A stretch of 64,000 nt of DNA from Rhizobiales bacterium PAR1. Lineage in GTDB: Bacteria; Pseudomonadota; Alphaproteobacteria; Rhizobiales; Beijerinckiaceae. Where the stretch lies: positions 248,001 through 312,000 of the forward strand of contig NKIW01000005.1 in the NCBI GenBank assembly GCA_002256205.1. Direction: 5' to 3'. The position numbers and the translations under genes were made by a program. Below the pieces are notes generated by a model. The model made no database searches. It saw only the letters and a list, made by a program, of their open reading frames with translations, and was not told the origin of the DNA. Of this stretch, positions 29,550 to 39,166 are shown in pieces (positions within the stretch are counted from its first letter, which is position 1; each line of letters opens with the position of its first letter).

Positions 29550-30413
29550 CTACTTCTGGCAGACGGGGCAATAGAAGGTCGAGCGCCCGCTCTGTACCAT
29601 CCGGTGAATGACGCCTTTGCATTTAGGTGTCGGGCAAGGTTCGCCCTCGCGGTCATAAACGCGGAAGGCGTGCTGGAAGTAGCCAAGCGCGCCATCCTCA
29701 TGACGAAAATCGCGCAGGGTGGAGCCCCCTGCTTCAATCGCCTCGGCGAGAACATCGCGGATGGCGGTTGCAAGCCTGTCGGCTTCCCTAGATTTCAGGC
29801 TGGCTGCTGCCCGCGTCGGAGCGATGGAAGAGCGGTGCAGCGCCTCGCAGACATAGATATTGCCGAGGCCGGCGATATTGCGCTGGTCGAGCAGTGCCGC
29901 CTTCATCGGTGTACGCCGCCCCTCGAACTGCGCGAGAAGATGCTCGGCGGAAAAGGCATTGCCCAAGGGTTCGACGCCGAGGCCGGAAAAAGTCGCGTGC
30001 TCCGGCAAGGTCTCGCTTTTCTCCAGCAGCATGAAACCGAAGCGGCGCGGGTCGTTGAAGACCAGCCTGCGGCCGTCATCGAGAAAAATCTCGACATGGT
30101 CATGCTGTTCGAGCCGGGTGACATCGTGGTGGAACTTGCCGGGGGCTACGGCACCCTCTGGCTGCAGGATCAGCAGCCGACCGCTCATGCCGAGGTGGAT
30201 CACAAGGGTTTCGGCGCTGTCGAGTGGCACCAGCAGGTATTTTGCGCGCCGGTCGAGCGGCAGGATCGTGGCGCCCGCGAGGCGTTCGGCGAATTTGTCC
30301 GGGAAGGCAAAGCGGAGGTTGGGCCGGTTGAGTTGAACCCGCGCGATCCTGCGCCCTTCGAGATGGGGCGCAAGCCCACGACGAACCGTTTCGACCTCGG
30401 GAAGTTCGGGCAT
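29550..30413 (-). CDS. mutM: Formamidopyrimidine-DNA glycosylase (Fpg/MutM)
   Basis: A 287-residue bifunctional DNA glycosylase/AP lyase that removes 8-oxoguanine. The mature N-terminus PELPEVE supplies catalytic Pro1 and Glu2; a conserved Lys is in RRAKYLLV. The C-terminal zinc finger has four Cys (EPCPTPKCKG and YCPVCQK). It is divergent from ubiE, with a 146-bp shared upstream region. Confidence 0.96.
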   Translation of the reverse strand: MPELPEVETVRRGLAPHLEGRRIARVQLNRPNLRFAFPDKFAERLAGATILPLDRRAKYLLVPLDSAETLVIHLGMSGRLLILQPEGAVAPGKFHHDVTRLEQHDHVEIFLDDGRRLVFNDPRRFGFMLLEKSETLPEHATFSGLGVEPLGNAFSAEHLLAQFEGRRTPMKAALLDQRNIAGLGNIYVCEALHRSSIAPTRAAASLKSREADRLATAIRDVLAEAIEAGGSTLRDFRHEDGALGYFQHAFRVYDREGEPCPTPKCKGVIHRMVQSGRSTFYCPVCQK

Positions 30414-30559
30414 CGCTTCGCCTCGTGTCTGGCCTCATTCATGGCCTTGTTCATGGAATTTGATGCCTGCCATAGCGCGGGCGCGAAACCTTCGCTATGG
30501 GAAAGGGCGAAACGGGATCGGAAGCTGCGCGCAGCGGGCTTCAGTTAGGACGTCAGATC

Positions 30560-31315
30560 ATGGAAGCAGCACAAACCACGCATTTCGGGTTCGAGAATGT
30601 GCGGATCGAGGAAAAGCAGGCCAAAGTGGATGATGTCTTCCACAAGGTCGCCTCGCGCTATGACCTGATGAACGATGTGATGAGCGTGGGTCTCCATCGT
30701 TTCTGGAAAGATACGCTGGTGGCGATGCTGCGCCCGCCGAAAAGCGCGCCCTTCCGCCATCTCGATGTCGCGGGCGGCACAGGCGATGTCGCCTTCCGCA
30801 TTCTCGAAGCCGGTGGACCCAGAACCCACGTCGATGCGCTCGATATCAATGGCTCGATGCTGGGCGTCGGCGCGGATCGTGCCGCCGAAAAGGGCTATGG
30901 CGACCGCATTGCCTTCATCGAGTGCAACGCCGAAGCACTCTCCCTGCCGGACAAGAGCTACGATGGTTACACCATCGCGTTTGGCATCCGGAATGTCCCG
31001 CGCATCCCGCTGGCGCTGAAGGAGGCTTACCGCGTCCTCAAGCGCGGCGGCCGCTTCCTGTGCCTCGAATTCGCGCCGGTCGAAATGCCGGTGCTCGACC
31101 GCATCTACGACGCCTATTCCTTCAACGTCATCCCGCCGATGGGCAAGATGATTACCGGCGATGCCCAGCCCTACCAGTATCTGGTGGAATCGATCCGCCA
31201 GTTCCCGCGCCCCGATGCCTTCGCGGGCATGATCCGTGATGCGGGGTTCGAGAACGTGAGCTATCGCGCGTTGACGGGCGGAATCGCCAATATCCACTCC
31301 GGCTGGAAGCTCTGA
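30560..31315 (+). CDS. ubiE: Bifunctional demethylmenaquinone/ubiquinone methyltransferase UbiE
   Basis: A 251-residue class-I SAM-dependent methyltransferase. The N-terminal [20 protein letters not shown] is the UbiE signature and the SAM-binding motif I is [13 protein letters not shown]. It performs the C-methylation of the benzoquinone intermediate in ubiquinone synthesis. The ATG at 30560 has AGGA upstream; an ATG at 30497 is less likely because the family starts close to the later one. ubiB follows after 9 bp, forming a ubiquinone operon. Confidence 0.96.
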   Translation: MEAAQTTHFGFENVRIEEKQAKVDDVFHKVASRYDLMNDVMSVGLHRFWKDTLVAMLRPPKSAPFRHLDVAGGTGDVAFRILEAGGPRTHVDALDINGSMLGVGADRAAEKGYGDRIAFIECNAEALSLPDKSYDGYTIAFGIRNVPRIPLALKEAYRVLKRGGRFLCLEFAPVEMPVLDRIYDAYSFNVIPPMGKMITGDAQPYQYLVESIRQFPRPDAFAGMIRDAGFENVSYRALTGGIANIHSGWKL

Positions 31316-31324
31316 GAGCCGCCC

Positions 31325-32854
31325 GTGTTCGCAGCGCTTCGCCATTCCCTGCACCTCGCGCACGTTAGCATTGTGCTGATGCGCGAGGGCGTCTTTGCGC
31401 TTGTCCCCAAAGCGCAGGTGCCGGTCGCCCTGCGCCCGCTCCTCTGGCTGCTCTCGGCACTCGCCCGGCGCGATGTCGGTGATCGCGGCACGCGCATTGT
31501 CGCAGCGCTGACACGGCTCGGCCCTTCTTATGTGAAGCTCGGGCAGTTTCTGGCAACACGGCCGGATCTCGTCGGCTTCTCGCTCGCCAAGGATCTTGAA
31601 GCGCTTCAGGATCGCATGCCGCCATTTCCGCAGGCGGAAGCCGAGGCGCGCGTCGCCGCTGCGCTCGGCAAGCCGCTGGAGGATGTGTTCGAGAGCTTTG
31701 GCCCATCCGTTGCGGCGGCTTCCATTGCGCAGGTTCACAAGGCATCCCTGCGCTATGGCGATGAGCGGCGCGAGGTCGCGGTCAAGGTGCTGCGTCCTGG
31801 CATTGAGAAAGTCTTCACGCGCGATATCAGGGCGCAGCTTTATGTGGCGGCCCTCATGGAGCGCTTTTCCGCCGAGGCGCGGCGGCTCAAACCGCATGAG
31901 GTCATTGAAACGCTGGAGCGCACCGTCAAGCTGGAGATGGACCTCAGGTTTGAGGCTTCAGCCCTTTCGGAAATGGCAGAAAATGTCGCCCATGATCCGG
32001 AATTCCGCGTTCCCGGCGTCTATTGGGAGGCGACCGCGCGTGAATGCCTGACGATTGAATGGATCGACGGCATCAAGCTCAACGACAATGCGGCCATCGA
32101 CGCTGCTGGGATCGATCGTGTGGCGCTCGCCCGCGTCACCATGCAGAGCTTCCTGCGCCACGCCCTGCGCGACGGCTTTTTCCACGCTGACATGCACCCC
32201 GGCAACCTCTTCGTGCTGGAGAGCGGCACGCTGGTGGCGGTTGACCTCGGTATCATGAGCCGCCTCGGCCTCAAGGAACGACGCTTCCTGGCGGAAATTC
32301 TCTTTGGCTTCATCACGCGCGACTACATGCGCATCGCGCAGGTGCATTTCGATGCGGGCTACGTGCCGCAAAAGCACCGCGTGGAGGATTTCGCGCAGGC
32401 GCTGCGCGCGGTGGGCGAGAAAATCCACGGGCGTAATGCAGCCGATATCTCCATGGCCCATATGCTCGGCCTTCTGTTTGAAATTACTGGTCTTTTCGAT
32501 ATGGCGACCCGCACCGAGCTGGTTCTGTTGCAAAAGACCATGGTGGTGGTGGAGGGCGTTTCGCGCCACCTCGATCCGAACTTCAACATGTGGCAGGTCG
32601 CCGAACCCGTGATCCGCGAATGGATCGAGCGCAACCTTGGCCCCATCGGCAAGGTCGAGGGCGCTGGACGCGAGATCGCCTCGCTCCTTCATGCCGCCGG
32701 GCAGGTGCCGGAACTGGTGGAACGCACGAAGGCCGCGCTCGTTGGGCTTGAAGCGCGCCAGGCCGAGCCGGGATCGCCCCACCCGCCCGGGATCACGCTG
32801 GCGCTCTGGGCCATCGCGGCGGCCTTGATTCTGATTGCCATCCGCCTGACATGA
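31325..32854 (+). CDS. ubiB: UbiB, atypical kinase-like protein of ubiquinone synthesis
   Basis: A 509-residue ABC1/ADCK-family protein. Characteristic motifs are KLGQFLATRPDL (KxGQ), HADMHPGNLFV (catalytic-loop equivalent) and VDLGIMSRL (the DFG-like metal site). A C-terminal hydrophobic tail (LALWAIAAALILIAIRL) anchors it in the inner membrane. It supports ubiquinone assembly, probably by ATP-dependent lipid extraction. The start is GTG at 31325, 9 bp after ubiE. Confidence 0.95.
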   Translation: MFAALRHSLHLAHVSIVLMREGVFALVPKAQVPVALRPLLWLLSALARRDVGDRGTRIVAALTRLGPSYVKLGQFLATRPDLVGFSLAKDLEALQDRMPPFPQAEAEARVAAALGKPLEDVFESFGPSVAAASIAQVHKASLRYGDERREVAVKVLRPGIEKVFTRDIRAQLYVAALMERFSAEARRLKPHEVIETLERTVKLEMDLRFEASALSEMAENVAHDPEFRVPGVYWEATARECLTIEWIDGIKLNDNAAIDAAGIDRVALARVTMQSFLRHALRDGFFHADMHPGNLFVLESGTLVAVDLGIMSRLGLKERRFLAEILFGFITRDYMRIAQVHFDAGYVPQKHRVEDFAQALRAVGEKIHGRNAADISMAHMLGLLFEITGLFDMATRTELVLLQKTMVVVEGVSRHLDPNFNMWQVAEPVIREWIERNLGPIGKVEGAGREIASLLHAAGQVPELVERTKAALVGLEARQAEPGSPHPPGITLALWAIAAALILIAIRLT

Positions 32855-32902
32855 TAGATCAGGCTTTAAGGGCGCAAAGGTTGTTCCGGAATGGAGGTTG
32901 CA

Positions 32903-34174
32903 ATGCTGCAAGGACGCACGATTCTTCTGATCGTGGGCGGCGGGATCGCGGCCTACAAATCCGCCGAGCTCATTCGCCTCATCCGCAAATCCGGCGGCGC
33001 GGTCCGCGTGATCCTTACGAAGGCGGGGCGCGAATTCGTCACTCCGCTGACGCTCGCCGGTCTCTCGGGCGAAAAGGTCTTCGAAGACCTCTTTTCGCTG
33101 ACCGATGAGACCGAGATGGGGCATATCGAGCTTTCCCGCTCTGCCGATCTCGTGGTCGTCGCGCCCGCCACCGCTGATCTAATGGCGAAGGCTGCGAATG
33201 GCCTCGCCAATGATCTCGCCTCCACCACCCTGCTCGCCACCGACAAGCGCGTGCTGATGGCCCCGGCGATGAACGTCCGGATGTGGGAGCACCCGGCAAC
33301 GCAGCGCAATCTTGCGACCCTCACGGCAGATGGCGTCACCTTCGTCGGCCCGAACGCGGGTGAGATGGCCTGTGGCGAATTCGGTCCCGGCCGCATGGCC
33401 GAGCCGGTGGAAATCCTCGCGGCCGTCGGAAGCATATTCGGCACCAAGGGCATCCCGATGCCAGCCCCTGCGCCGATCAAGGAGATCGCCGGTCCGGCAC
33501 GCGCGAAGGGCAATCTTCTTGCGAACAAGCATGTGCTGATTACCGCCGGCCCGACGCATGAGCCGATTGATCCCGTGCGCTATATTGCCAACCGCTCCTC
33601 CGGCAAGCAGGGCTATGCGCTCGCTGAAGCCGCGCGCGATCAGGGTGCGCGCGTCACGCTGATTTCAGGCCCCGTCTCGCTTGCACCGCCTGCGGGTGTG
33701 ATGCTTGTGCGAATCGAAACCGCCCGCGAGATGAATGATGCGGTTGAGGCGGCCCTCCCGGCGGATATCGCGATTTTCGCGGCGGCAGTGGCGGACTGGC
33801 GCGTAAAAATGGAGGCCGGGCAGAAGCTCAAGAAGGATGGTAACGCCATTCCGCCGCTCGAACTCAGCGAGAACCCGGATATTCTGGCGCGAATCGCGCG
33901 CCACCCCGTGCTGCGCCCCAAACTCGTCGTCGGTTTTGCGGCGGAGACCGAAAATGTCATCGCCCACGCGACCGCCAAGCGCGCCCGCAAGGGCTGCGAT
34001 CTTATCGTCGCCAATGATGTCTCGCCGCAATCCGGCGTGATGGGCGGAGATCGCAACCGCGTCCATATTCTGGGTGAATCCGGGGTGGAAACCCTGCCGG
34101 AAATGGACAAGGGCGCTGTCGCTGACGCGCTTGTCCAGCGCTTTGCCGAAGCCTTTTCCAAGTCAAAGCCCTGA
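32903..34174 (+). CDS. coaBC: Bifunctional CoaBC (PPC synthetase/decarboxylase)
   Basis: A 423-residue fusion of the flavin-dependent phosphopantothenoylcysteine decarboxylase (CoaC) and synthetase (CoaB), two steps of coenzyme A synthesis. CoaC motifs are GGIAAYKSAEL, MGHIELSR with the active-site His, APATADLMAKAANG and the APAMNVRMW motif. CoaB begins near ITAGPTHEPIDPVRYI and has RSSGKQGYALAEA. The ATG at 32903 is preceded by GGAGG; an ATG at 32891 overlaps that ribosome-binding site. Confidence 0.95.
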   Translation: MLQGRTILLIVGGGIAAYKSAELIRLIRKSGGAVRVILTKAGREFVTPLTLAGLSGEKVFEDLFSLTDETEMGHIELSRSADLVVVAPATADLMAKAANGLANDLASTTLLATDKRVLMAPAMNVRMWEHPATQRNLATLTADGVTFVGPNAGEMACGEFGPGRMAEPVEILAAVGSIFGTKGIPMPAPAPIKEIAGPARAKGNLLANKHVLITAGPTHEPIDPVRYIANRSSGKQGYALAEAARDQGARVTLISGPVSLAPPAGVMLVRIETAREMNDAVEAALPADIAIFAAAVADWRVKMEAGQKLKKDGNAIPPLELSENPDILARIARHPVLRPKLVVGFAAETENVIAHATAKRARKGCDLIVANDVSPQSGVMGGDRNRVHILGESGVETLPEMDKGAVADALVQRFAEAFSKSKP

Positions 34175-34210
34175 GTTCACTGAGATTCTGATCGAGAAAG
34201 AGACTTTGCT

Positions 34211-34666
34211 GTGACCCGCCCTATTCTTGGCCTCAAGCGCCTGCCGCATGGTGCCGACCTGCCTTTGCCAACCTATCAGAGCACTGATGCCGCCGGTTTT
34301 GACCTTCCCGCGGCCATTCCGGCAGATGGGCCGATCGAACTGGCGCCCGGTTCGCGTGTGCTGATCCCGACCGGCTTTTCCTTCGAACTGCAGCCGGGCT
34401 TTGAAGCGCAGGTGCGCCCACGTTCCGGCCTTGCGCTCAAGAACGGCGTGACCGTGCTCAATACGCCGGGCACGATCGATGCGGACTATCGTGGTGAAGT
34501 GAAGGTGATTCTGGTCAACCTCGGGCGCACGTCGTTTGAGATCACGCGCGGCATGCGGATCGCGCAATGCGTCGTCGCGCCGGTGACGCAGGCGGCAATT
34601 GTGGAAATTGCGGAAACCGGAGCCACCGAGCGCGGCGAGGGCGGGTTTGGTTCGACCGGAACCTGA
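34211..34666 (+). CDS. dut: dUTP diphosphatase
   Basis: A 151-residue trimeric dUTPase that hydrolyses dUTP to dUMP and pyrophosphate. All five motifs are visible: [41 protein letters not shown] and GEGGFGSTG. The start is GTG at 34211. It follows coaBC after 36 bp, a common pairing; the AT-rich gap after it leads to cysK. Confidence 0.96.
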   Translation: MTRPILGLKRLPHGADLPLPTYQSTDAAGFDLPAAIPADGPIELAPGSRVLIPTGFSFELQPGFEAQVRPRSGLALKNGVTVLNTPGTIDADYRGEVKVILVNLGRTSFEITRGMRIAQCVVAPVTQAAIVEIAETGATERGEGGFGSTGT

Positions 34667-34679
34667 ACCTTCCAAATTT

Positions 34680-34706
34680 ATTAGAATAATAGAAAAATAT
34701 TCTAAT
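34680..34706. promoter_or_regulatory. AT-rich palindrome in the dut-cysK gap
   Basis: ATTAGAATA-N9-TATTCTAAT is a perfect 9-bp inverted repeat in an AT-rich island of otherwise GC-rich DNA, about 120 bp upstream of cysK. It looks like an operator; it vaguely resembles Irr/ICE-type boxes, but the spacing is wrong, so no regulator is assigned. Confidence 0.45.
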
Positions 34707-34791
34707 TCAGGCGATCAAATAGCAAATCCAGAGAACTTGTTTCTGCGTTGAGCCGCTCTTAGCCTAAGTGGCTAATGCAAGATGCGACTTT

Positions 34792-34823
34792 TGCAAGACC
34801 TGAGTTCTGCAAGACTGGAGTTC
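34792..34823. repeat. 16-bp tandem duplication containing the cysK ribosome-binding site
   Basis: TGCAAGACCTGAGTTC is followed directly by TGCAAGACTGGAGTTC, differing at two positions. Only the second copy has GGAG, placed seven bases before the cysK ATG. Confidence 0.8.
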
Positions 34824-34827
34824 TGAC

Positions 34828-35814
34828 ATGACCGCCGCCGCAAAGACTGCCGCAGCCGCTATCCGCAAGCCGGGTCGCGGGCGCGTATATGCCTCCATCA
34901 CCGAGACCATTGGCGATACGCCGATCGTGCGGCTGGACCGGTTGGCGAAGGCGGAAGGCGTGAAGGCGAACCTCTTTGCCAAGCTCGAGTTTTTCAACCC
35001 GATCTCCTCGGTGAAGGATCGTATCGGCGTCTCGATGATCGAAGCGGCCGAAGCAGCGGGCCTGATCACGCCGGGTAAAACCGTTCTGGTCGAACCGACC
35101 TCGGGCAACACCGGCATTGCGCTCGCGTTTGTCGCGGCGGCCAAGGGCTATCGCCTCATCCTGACGATGCCGGAGACCATGTCGGTCGAGCGCCGCAAGA
35201 TGTTGGCCTATCTCGGCGCCGAACTCGTGCTGACCGAAGGCCCGAAAGGCATGAAGGGCGCTATCGCCAAGGCCGAGGAAATTGTCGCCGCGACGCCGGG
35301 CGCGGTTATCCCGCAGCAGTTCAAGAACCCGGCGAACCCGGCTGTTCATCGCGCGACCACGGCCGAGGAGATCTGGAACGATACCAACGGCTCGGTGGAT
35401 GTTTTCATTGCCGGTGTGGGAACCGGCGGCACGATCACCGGCGTCGGGCAGGTGCTCAAGGCGAAAAAGCCGGATGTTAAGGTCATTGCAGTCGAGCCGC
35501 TCGAGAGTCCGGTTCTCTCTGGCGGTGAGCCCGGCCCGCACAAGATTCAGGGCATCGGCGCGGGCTTTGTGCCGGATATTCTCGATCGCGCTGTGATCGA
35601 TGAAATCGTGAAAATCGACAGCGCCACCGCGATTGCCACCGCGCGTCTGCTGGCCCGCACTGAAGGCGTGCCGGGCGGCATTTCTTCCGGCGCGGCGACC
35701 GCTGCGGCACTCGAAGTCGCGCGCCGACCGGAGAACGCCGGCAAGAACATTGTGTTCATCGTACCGTCCTTCGCCGAGCGCTATATCTCAAGCCTGCTGT
35801 TTGAGGGGCTCTGA
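34828..35814 (+). CDS. cysK: Cysteine synthase A (O-acetylserine sulfhydrylase)
   Basis: A 328-residue PLP enzyme that makes cysteine from O-acetylserine and sulfide. The PLP lysine is K63 in SSVKDRIG, the substrate loop [11 protein letters not shown] is intact and the phosphate-binding GTGGTITG is present. The first 20 residues are an Ala/Lys-rich extension ahead of the usual start. GGAG for the ATG at 34828 is inside a tandem duplication. It has its own upstream AT-rich region, so it is probably a separate transcription unit from dut. Confidence 0.95.
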   Translation: MTAAAKTAAAAIRKPGRGRVYASITETIGDTPIVRLDRLAKAEGVKANLFAKLEFFNPISSVKDRIGVSMIEAAEAAGLITPGKTVLVEPTSGNTGIALAFVAAAKGYRLILTMPETMSVERRKMLAYLGAELVLTEGPKGMKGAIAKAEEIVAATPGAVIPQQFKNPANPAVHRATTAEEIWNDTNGSVDVFIAGVGTGGTITGVGQVLKAKKPDVKVIAVEPLESPVLSGGEPGPHKIQGIGAGFVPDILDRAVIDEIVKIDSATAIATARLLARTEGVPGGISSGAATAAALEVARRPENAGKNIVFIVPSFAERYISSLLFEGL

Positions 35815-35964
35815 GCCTTCCCCGGGAGTGTCGGTGCTGGCGGGGCGAAATCTCTGCCAGCGCCATGCCCGCTCCCTGCTTTTCGTCTCCTTGCTTTTTG
35901 CCCCCGGCTTCGCATCGTTCCGGCATTGCAGCGCGCGCGCCAATCAGTTAAACGAGTTTTCGCT

Positions 35965-36041
35965 GCACCCGTAGCTCAGCTGGATAGAGTGTTGGATTCC
36001 GAATCCAAAGGTCACAGGTTCGAATCCTGTCGGGTGCGCCA
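35965..36041 (+). tRNA. tRNA-Arg (anticodon CCG)
   Basis: A full cloverleaf can be folded: acceptor GCACCCG/CGGGTGC, D arm GCTC-AGCTGGATA-GAGT, anticodon arm TTGGA-TTCCGAA-TCCAA with anticodon CCG, variable AGGTC, and T arm ACAGG-TTCGAAT-CCTGT. The 3' CCA is encoded (36039-36041). It reads CGG. It marks the border between the conserved block and the accessory region to the right. Confidence 0.97.
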
Positions 36042-36091
36042 TTCTCACAAACGTCCAAGGCACAGCGTCCGGCTCAAAGCCCGTAGCGCGT

Positions 36092-36865
36092 TTACATCGT
36101 CCCGGTGATGCCACCATCAACGACGATCTGCTGTCCGGTGATGTAGTCGCCAGCACGCGAGGCGAGCATCAGCGCGACGCCACCGATTTCCTCCGGCTTG
36201 CCCCAACGCTTAAGCGCGGTGCGATCAATCACGCGTTTGACGAAGGCCTCGTCGGAGAGGAGCGGGATGTTCAGTTCGGTCTCGAAATAGCCCGGCGCAA
36301 TCGAATTGCAGTTAATGCCCGAAGGGCCAAGTTCGGCTGCCAGAGAACGCGTCAACCCCGCAAGGCCGCTTTTCGAGGCGACATAGGCATGGATGGTGCC
36401 GCGCCCCTGGATGCCTGTGATCGAGGTTGTGAAGATGAGCTTGCCTGAACCCTGCCGCTTCATGGGAGCACTTGCCGCCTGCGCGAGAAACAGTGCTGAA
36501 CGCAGGTTGGTATTGAGCACCACATCCCAATGCGGCTCGGTCCATTCGCCGAGGGGCGCACGGTTGACGAGGCCTGCATTGGCGATGAGCACGTCAAGCC
36601 GACCATGATCCTGCACGATGCGATCAACGGCAGCGGAAGCCACCGCACTGTCCGTGACATCAAACGCCGCTGTTTCGCAGCGAATACCGGCCTCGCGCAG
36701 CTTGGTCGCGGCGGCGGTCAGGTTCTCCGCCGTCCGCGCGTTGATCACCACGGTCGCACCGGCATGGCCGAGCGCGCTGGCGATCGCAAAACCGAGACCG
36801 CGCGATGCGCCGGTGACCAGTGCGACCTTGCCGGTCATGTCGAAGGGATTGGGAACAGTGCTCAT
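36092..36865 (-). CDS. SDR family oxidoreductase
   Basis: A 257-residue classical short-chain dehydrogenase. The cofactor motif is TGASRGLG (18-25), NAG is at 96-98 and the catalytic residues are S148, Y161 and K165 (YVASK). The closest-looking relatives are gluconate 5-dehydrogenase and other sugar-acid or polyol SDRs; the substrate is not known. It overlaps the AroE-like gene by four bases and ends the minus-strand livK-to-SDR group, so it probably oxidises or reduces the substrate imported by that group. Confidence 0.92.
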   Translation of the reverse strand: MSTVPNPFDMTGKVALVTGASRGLGFAIASALGHAGATVVINARTAENLTAAATKLREAGIRCETAAFDVTDSAVASAAVDRIVQDHGRLDVLIANAGLVNRAPLGEWTEPHWDVVLNTNLRSALFLAQAASAPMKRQGSGKLIFTTSITGIQGRGTIHAYVASKSGLAGLTRSLAAELGPSGINCNSIAPGYFETELNIPLLSDEAFVKRVIDRTALKRWGKPEEIGGVALMLASRAGDYITGQQIVVDGGITGTM

Positions 36866-37707
36866 CCAATATCAGCCTCGATCATCGCGCGGAGTTCCGG
36901 GCTGACTGTGGGGAGAACGCCAAACCACGCCTTGAACGCCGGGCGAGCCTGATTGAGCAGCATGCCGAGGCCGTTGACCGTGCGGTTGCCGCGCACCCGC
37001 GCGGCGGCGAGCAGTGGCGTCTCCTTCGGAATGTAGATGATATCCGAGACCAGCGCCGAGATCGGCAGGTTATCGAGCGCGATGTCGAGCGGGGGGTGGC
37101 CCGCCATGCCCTGAGAGGTCGTGTTCACCAGCATGGCCGCATCCCCGAGCGCAGCGGCACGATCAGCCCAATCAACAACCTTCACCGGCGCGCCGTAATC
37201 GATCGCGATGCGTTCCGCGCGGGCACGGGTGCGATTGATGAGACGGATCTCCTTCGCACCCTGATCGGCAAGGCCTGCGACGACGGCGCGGGCACCACCG
37301 CCGGCACCGAGTACGACCACCGGCCCGGCATCGGCACGCCAGTCGGGATAGCGCTCGCGGATACTCTCGATGTAGCCATAACCATCATTGTTGCAGCCGT
37401 GGAGACTGCCATCCTTGCCGACAATGACGCAGTTCATCGCACCGATGCGTTTCGCCATCGGATCGAGCGTGTCCATCACCGCCATCGCCGCTTCCTTGTG
37501 CGGCAGGGTGATGTTGCAGCCGGCAAAGCCGAGCGCCGGCAGCGCACGCAACGCAGCGACCAACCCCTCCGGGTGTACGGCGAGCGGCACATAAACGCCC
37601 TTGAGGCCGTGCTCGGCAAGCCAGTAGTTGTGGAGCTTCGGGGAACGCGAATGCATGACGGGATAGCCCATCAGGCCCGCCAGCAAGAACCGGTCTTGCG
37701 ATGCCAT
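36862..37707 (-). CDS. Shikimate dehydrogenase-like protein (AroE family)
   Basis: A 281-residue AroE-fold enzyme. The carboxylate-binding serines of SRSP (S20, S22), NITLPHK with catalytic K71 and an Asp in NNDGYG (D108) are present. The NADP site has GAGGGA (134-139) and NRT (158-160). Two conserved Thr are replaced: the usual ANT and NTD are MNC and NND here. It may therefore be a quinate/shikimate or aminoshikimate-type paralogue rather than the biosynthetic AroE. Placement in an operon with a transporter and an SDR also points to catabolism. Confidence 0.87.
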   Translation of the reverse strand: MASQDRFLLAGLMGYPVMHSRSPKLHNYWLAEHGLKGVYVPLAVHPEGLVAALRALPALGFAGCNITLPHKEAAMAVMDTLDPMAKRIGAMNCVIVGKDGSLHGCNNDGYGYIESIRERYPDWRADAGPVVVLGAGGGARAVVAGLADQGAKEIRLINRTRARAERIAIDYGAPVKVVDWADRAAALGDAAMLVNTTSQGMAGHPPLDIALDNLPISALVSDIIYIPKETPLLAAARVRGNRTVNGLGMLLNQARPAFKAWFGVLPTVSPELRAMIEADIG

Positions 37708-37726
37708 GGTCAGTTACTCCGGAAAA

Positions 37727-38161
37727 TCAGGCGGAAAGGCCGTTGGCGACCTTGATCGCGGCGATGCCGATGGCGGCAAGTTCCTCGTCCTCCGCGTCGG
37801 TGAGGCCCGAAACGGCGACCGCACCGACCACCTGCCCCTCGACCAGTACCGGCAGGCCGCCGCCCCAGCCGACATAGCGCGGATCACCATAATACGAGAT
37901 GTCGAACCCCGTCTCAGGGTTACGCGAGCGCCGCCCCGTCTCGCCGGAGGGGCGCCGGAGACGCGCAGAGGAATAGGCCTTGTTGGTCGCGACATTGACC
38001 GAAGACAGCGCTGCACCATGCATGCGCAACACCTGAATGGTCTCGCCATGCGCATCGACTACCGCGATTACCGCGACGAGCCCGCGTTTTTCGAGCGCGG
38101 CCCGAATGGCATCGACAGCGACACGCGCGTCTCGGTCGCAAAGGGTCTGGATCGTCCGCAT
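37727..38161 (-). CDS. GlcG/HbpS family (DUF336) protein
   Basis: A 144-residue protein of the GlcG/HbpS fold, recognisable by VIAVVDAHGETIQVLRMHGA and the glycine-rich end region YVGWGGGLPVLVEGQVVGAVAVSG. Some relatives bind haem, while GlcG sits in the glycolate oxidase operon; the biochemical role is uncertain. It lies between livM and the AroE-like gene, 20 bp from the latter, in a single minus-strand run. Confidence 0.88.
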   Translation of the reverse strand: MRTIQTLCDRDARVAVDAIRAALEKRGLVAVIAVVDAHGETIQVLRMHGAALSSVNVATNKAYSSARLRRPSGETGRRSRNPETGFDISYYGDPRYVGWGGGLPVLVEGQVVGAVAVSGLTDAEDEELAAIGIAAIKVANGLSA

Positions 38162-38170
38162 GCTGCGTCC

Positions 38171-39166
38171 TCAGTTGGAAGATGTCGCGGAAGGGGCTTG
38201 AGCTGCGCGCGCTGCCGAAGCCGCGCGGCTGATCCGCGCCTCGCGGATACGCTCGACGATGCCGAGGACGCCTGTGGGGCAGAAGGCCATCAGCGTTACC
38301 ACCAGCGCCGAATAGATCAGCAGGTAATAGCCTTGCGTGAACCGCAGCCATTCGGGGAGCAGCAGGTCGATCAGCGCACCCATGAAGGGGCCGAGGAAAT
38401 ACCCTGCACCGCCCACCAGCACCATCAGCAGGAGTTTCAGCGAATAGGTCAGCTGGAAGGAATTCGGCTCGATGAACTGCACCAGTGGCGCATAGAGCGC
38501 ACCGGCAAACCCCGCGAAAGCCGAGCCGATCGCGAAGGCCATCAGCGTATAACGCCGCACATTGACGCCGAGCGAGGCGGCACGCAGCGGATTTTCACGC
38601 AGGGCAATGAAGGCGCGGCCCCAGGGCGAGCGGATCATCCACCACTTGATGAAGGCGAAAGCCACCAGCATCGAGAGCGCGAAATAATAGAACTCAGTGT
38701 TCTTGTTGGTCGAGATTCCGAACACCGTGGGGCGGCGGATATCGTTGATGCCGTAGATGCCATTCGTCAGCCACTGCTCGTTGCGCATCAGCAGGAAGAG
38801 CAACGTCGAGAAGGCGAGCGTCACGAAGGCGAGGAAGTGATGCTGTACCCGGAGTGCCGGATAGCCGAGGCACCAGCCAATCGCAAACGTCAGCACACCC
38901 GAAGCCAGGAAGGCTACGAAATAAGGCACGCCGGCACCGGTCATCAGCGCCGTGGTATAGGCGCCAAGGCCGACGAAAGCGCCCTGCGCCAGCGAGATCT
39001 GCCCGGCATAGCCAAGCGTAAGATTGAGTCCGAGTGCGGCAATCGTCGTCACCGCCCAGAGCGCGAGGAGATAGATCCCGTAGGATTTGAGAAACATCGG
39101 CGCGCTCAGGAGAAACGCGGCGACGATGACACCGCCAATCAGGGCGAGGGGATGGACGCGCTTCAT
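38171..39166 (-). CDS. livM: Branched-chain amino acid-type ABC permease (LivM)
   Basis: A 331-residue inner-membrane permease with about nine hydrophobic segments and the LivM stretch TLGYAGQISLAQGAFVGLGA. It has no C-terminal ATPase fusion. The importer family carries branched-chain amino acids, amides or aromatic/carboxylic acids. It overlaps livH by four bases. No livG or livF ATPase gene is found in the group. Confidence 0.93.
   Translation of the reverse strand: MKRVHPLALIGGVIVAAFLLSAPMFLKSYGIYLLALWAVTTIAALGLNLTLGYAGQISLAQGAFVGLGAYTTALMTGAGVPYFVAFLASGVLTFAIGWCLGYPALRVQHHFLAFVTLAFSTLLFLLMRNEQWLTNGIYGINDIRRPTVFGISTNKNTEFYYFALSMLVAFAFIKWWMIRSPWGRAFIALRENPLRAASLGVNVRRYTLMAFAIGSAFAGFAGALYAPLVQFIEPNSFQLTYSLKLLLMVLVGGAGYFLGPFMGALIDLLLPEWLRFTQGYYLLIYSALVVTLMAFCPTGVLGIVERIREARISRAASAARAAQAPSATSSN

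Noticed and set aside
30545-31897. 450-codon minus-strand open frame
   Set aside because: Antisense to ubiE and ubiB.
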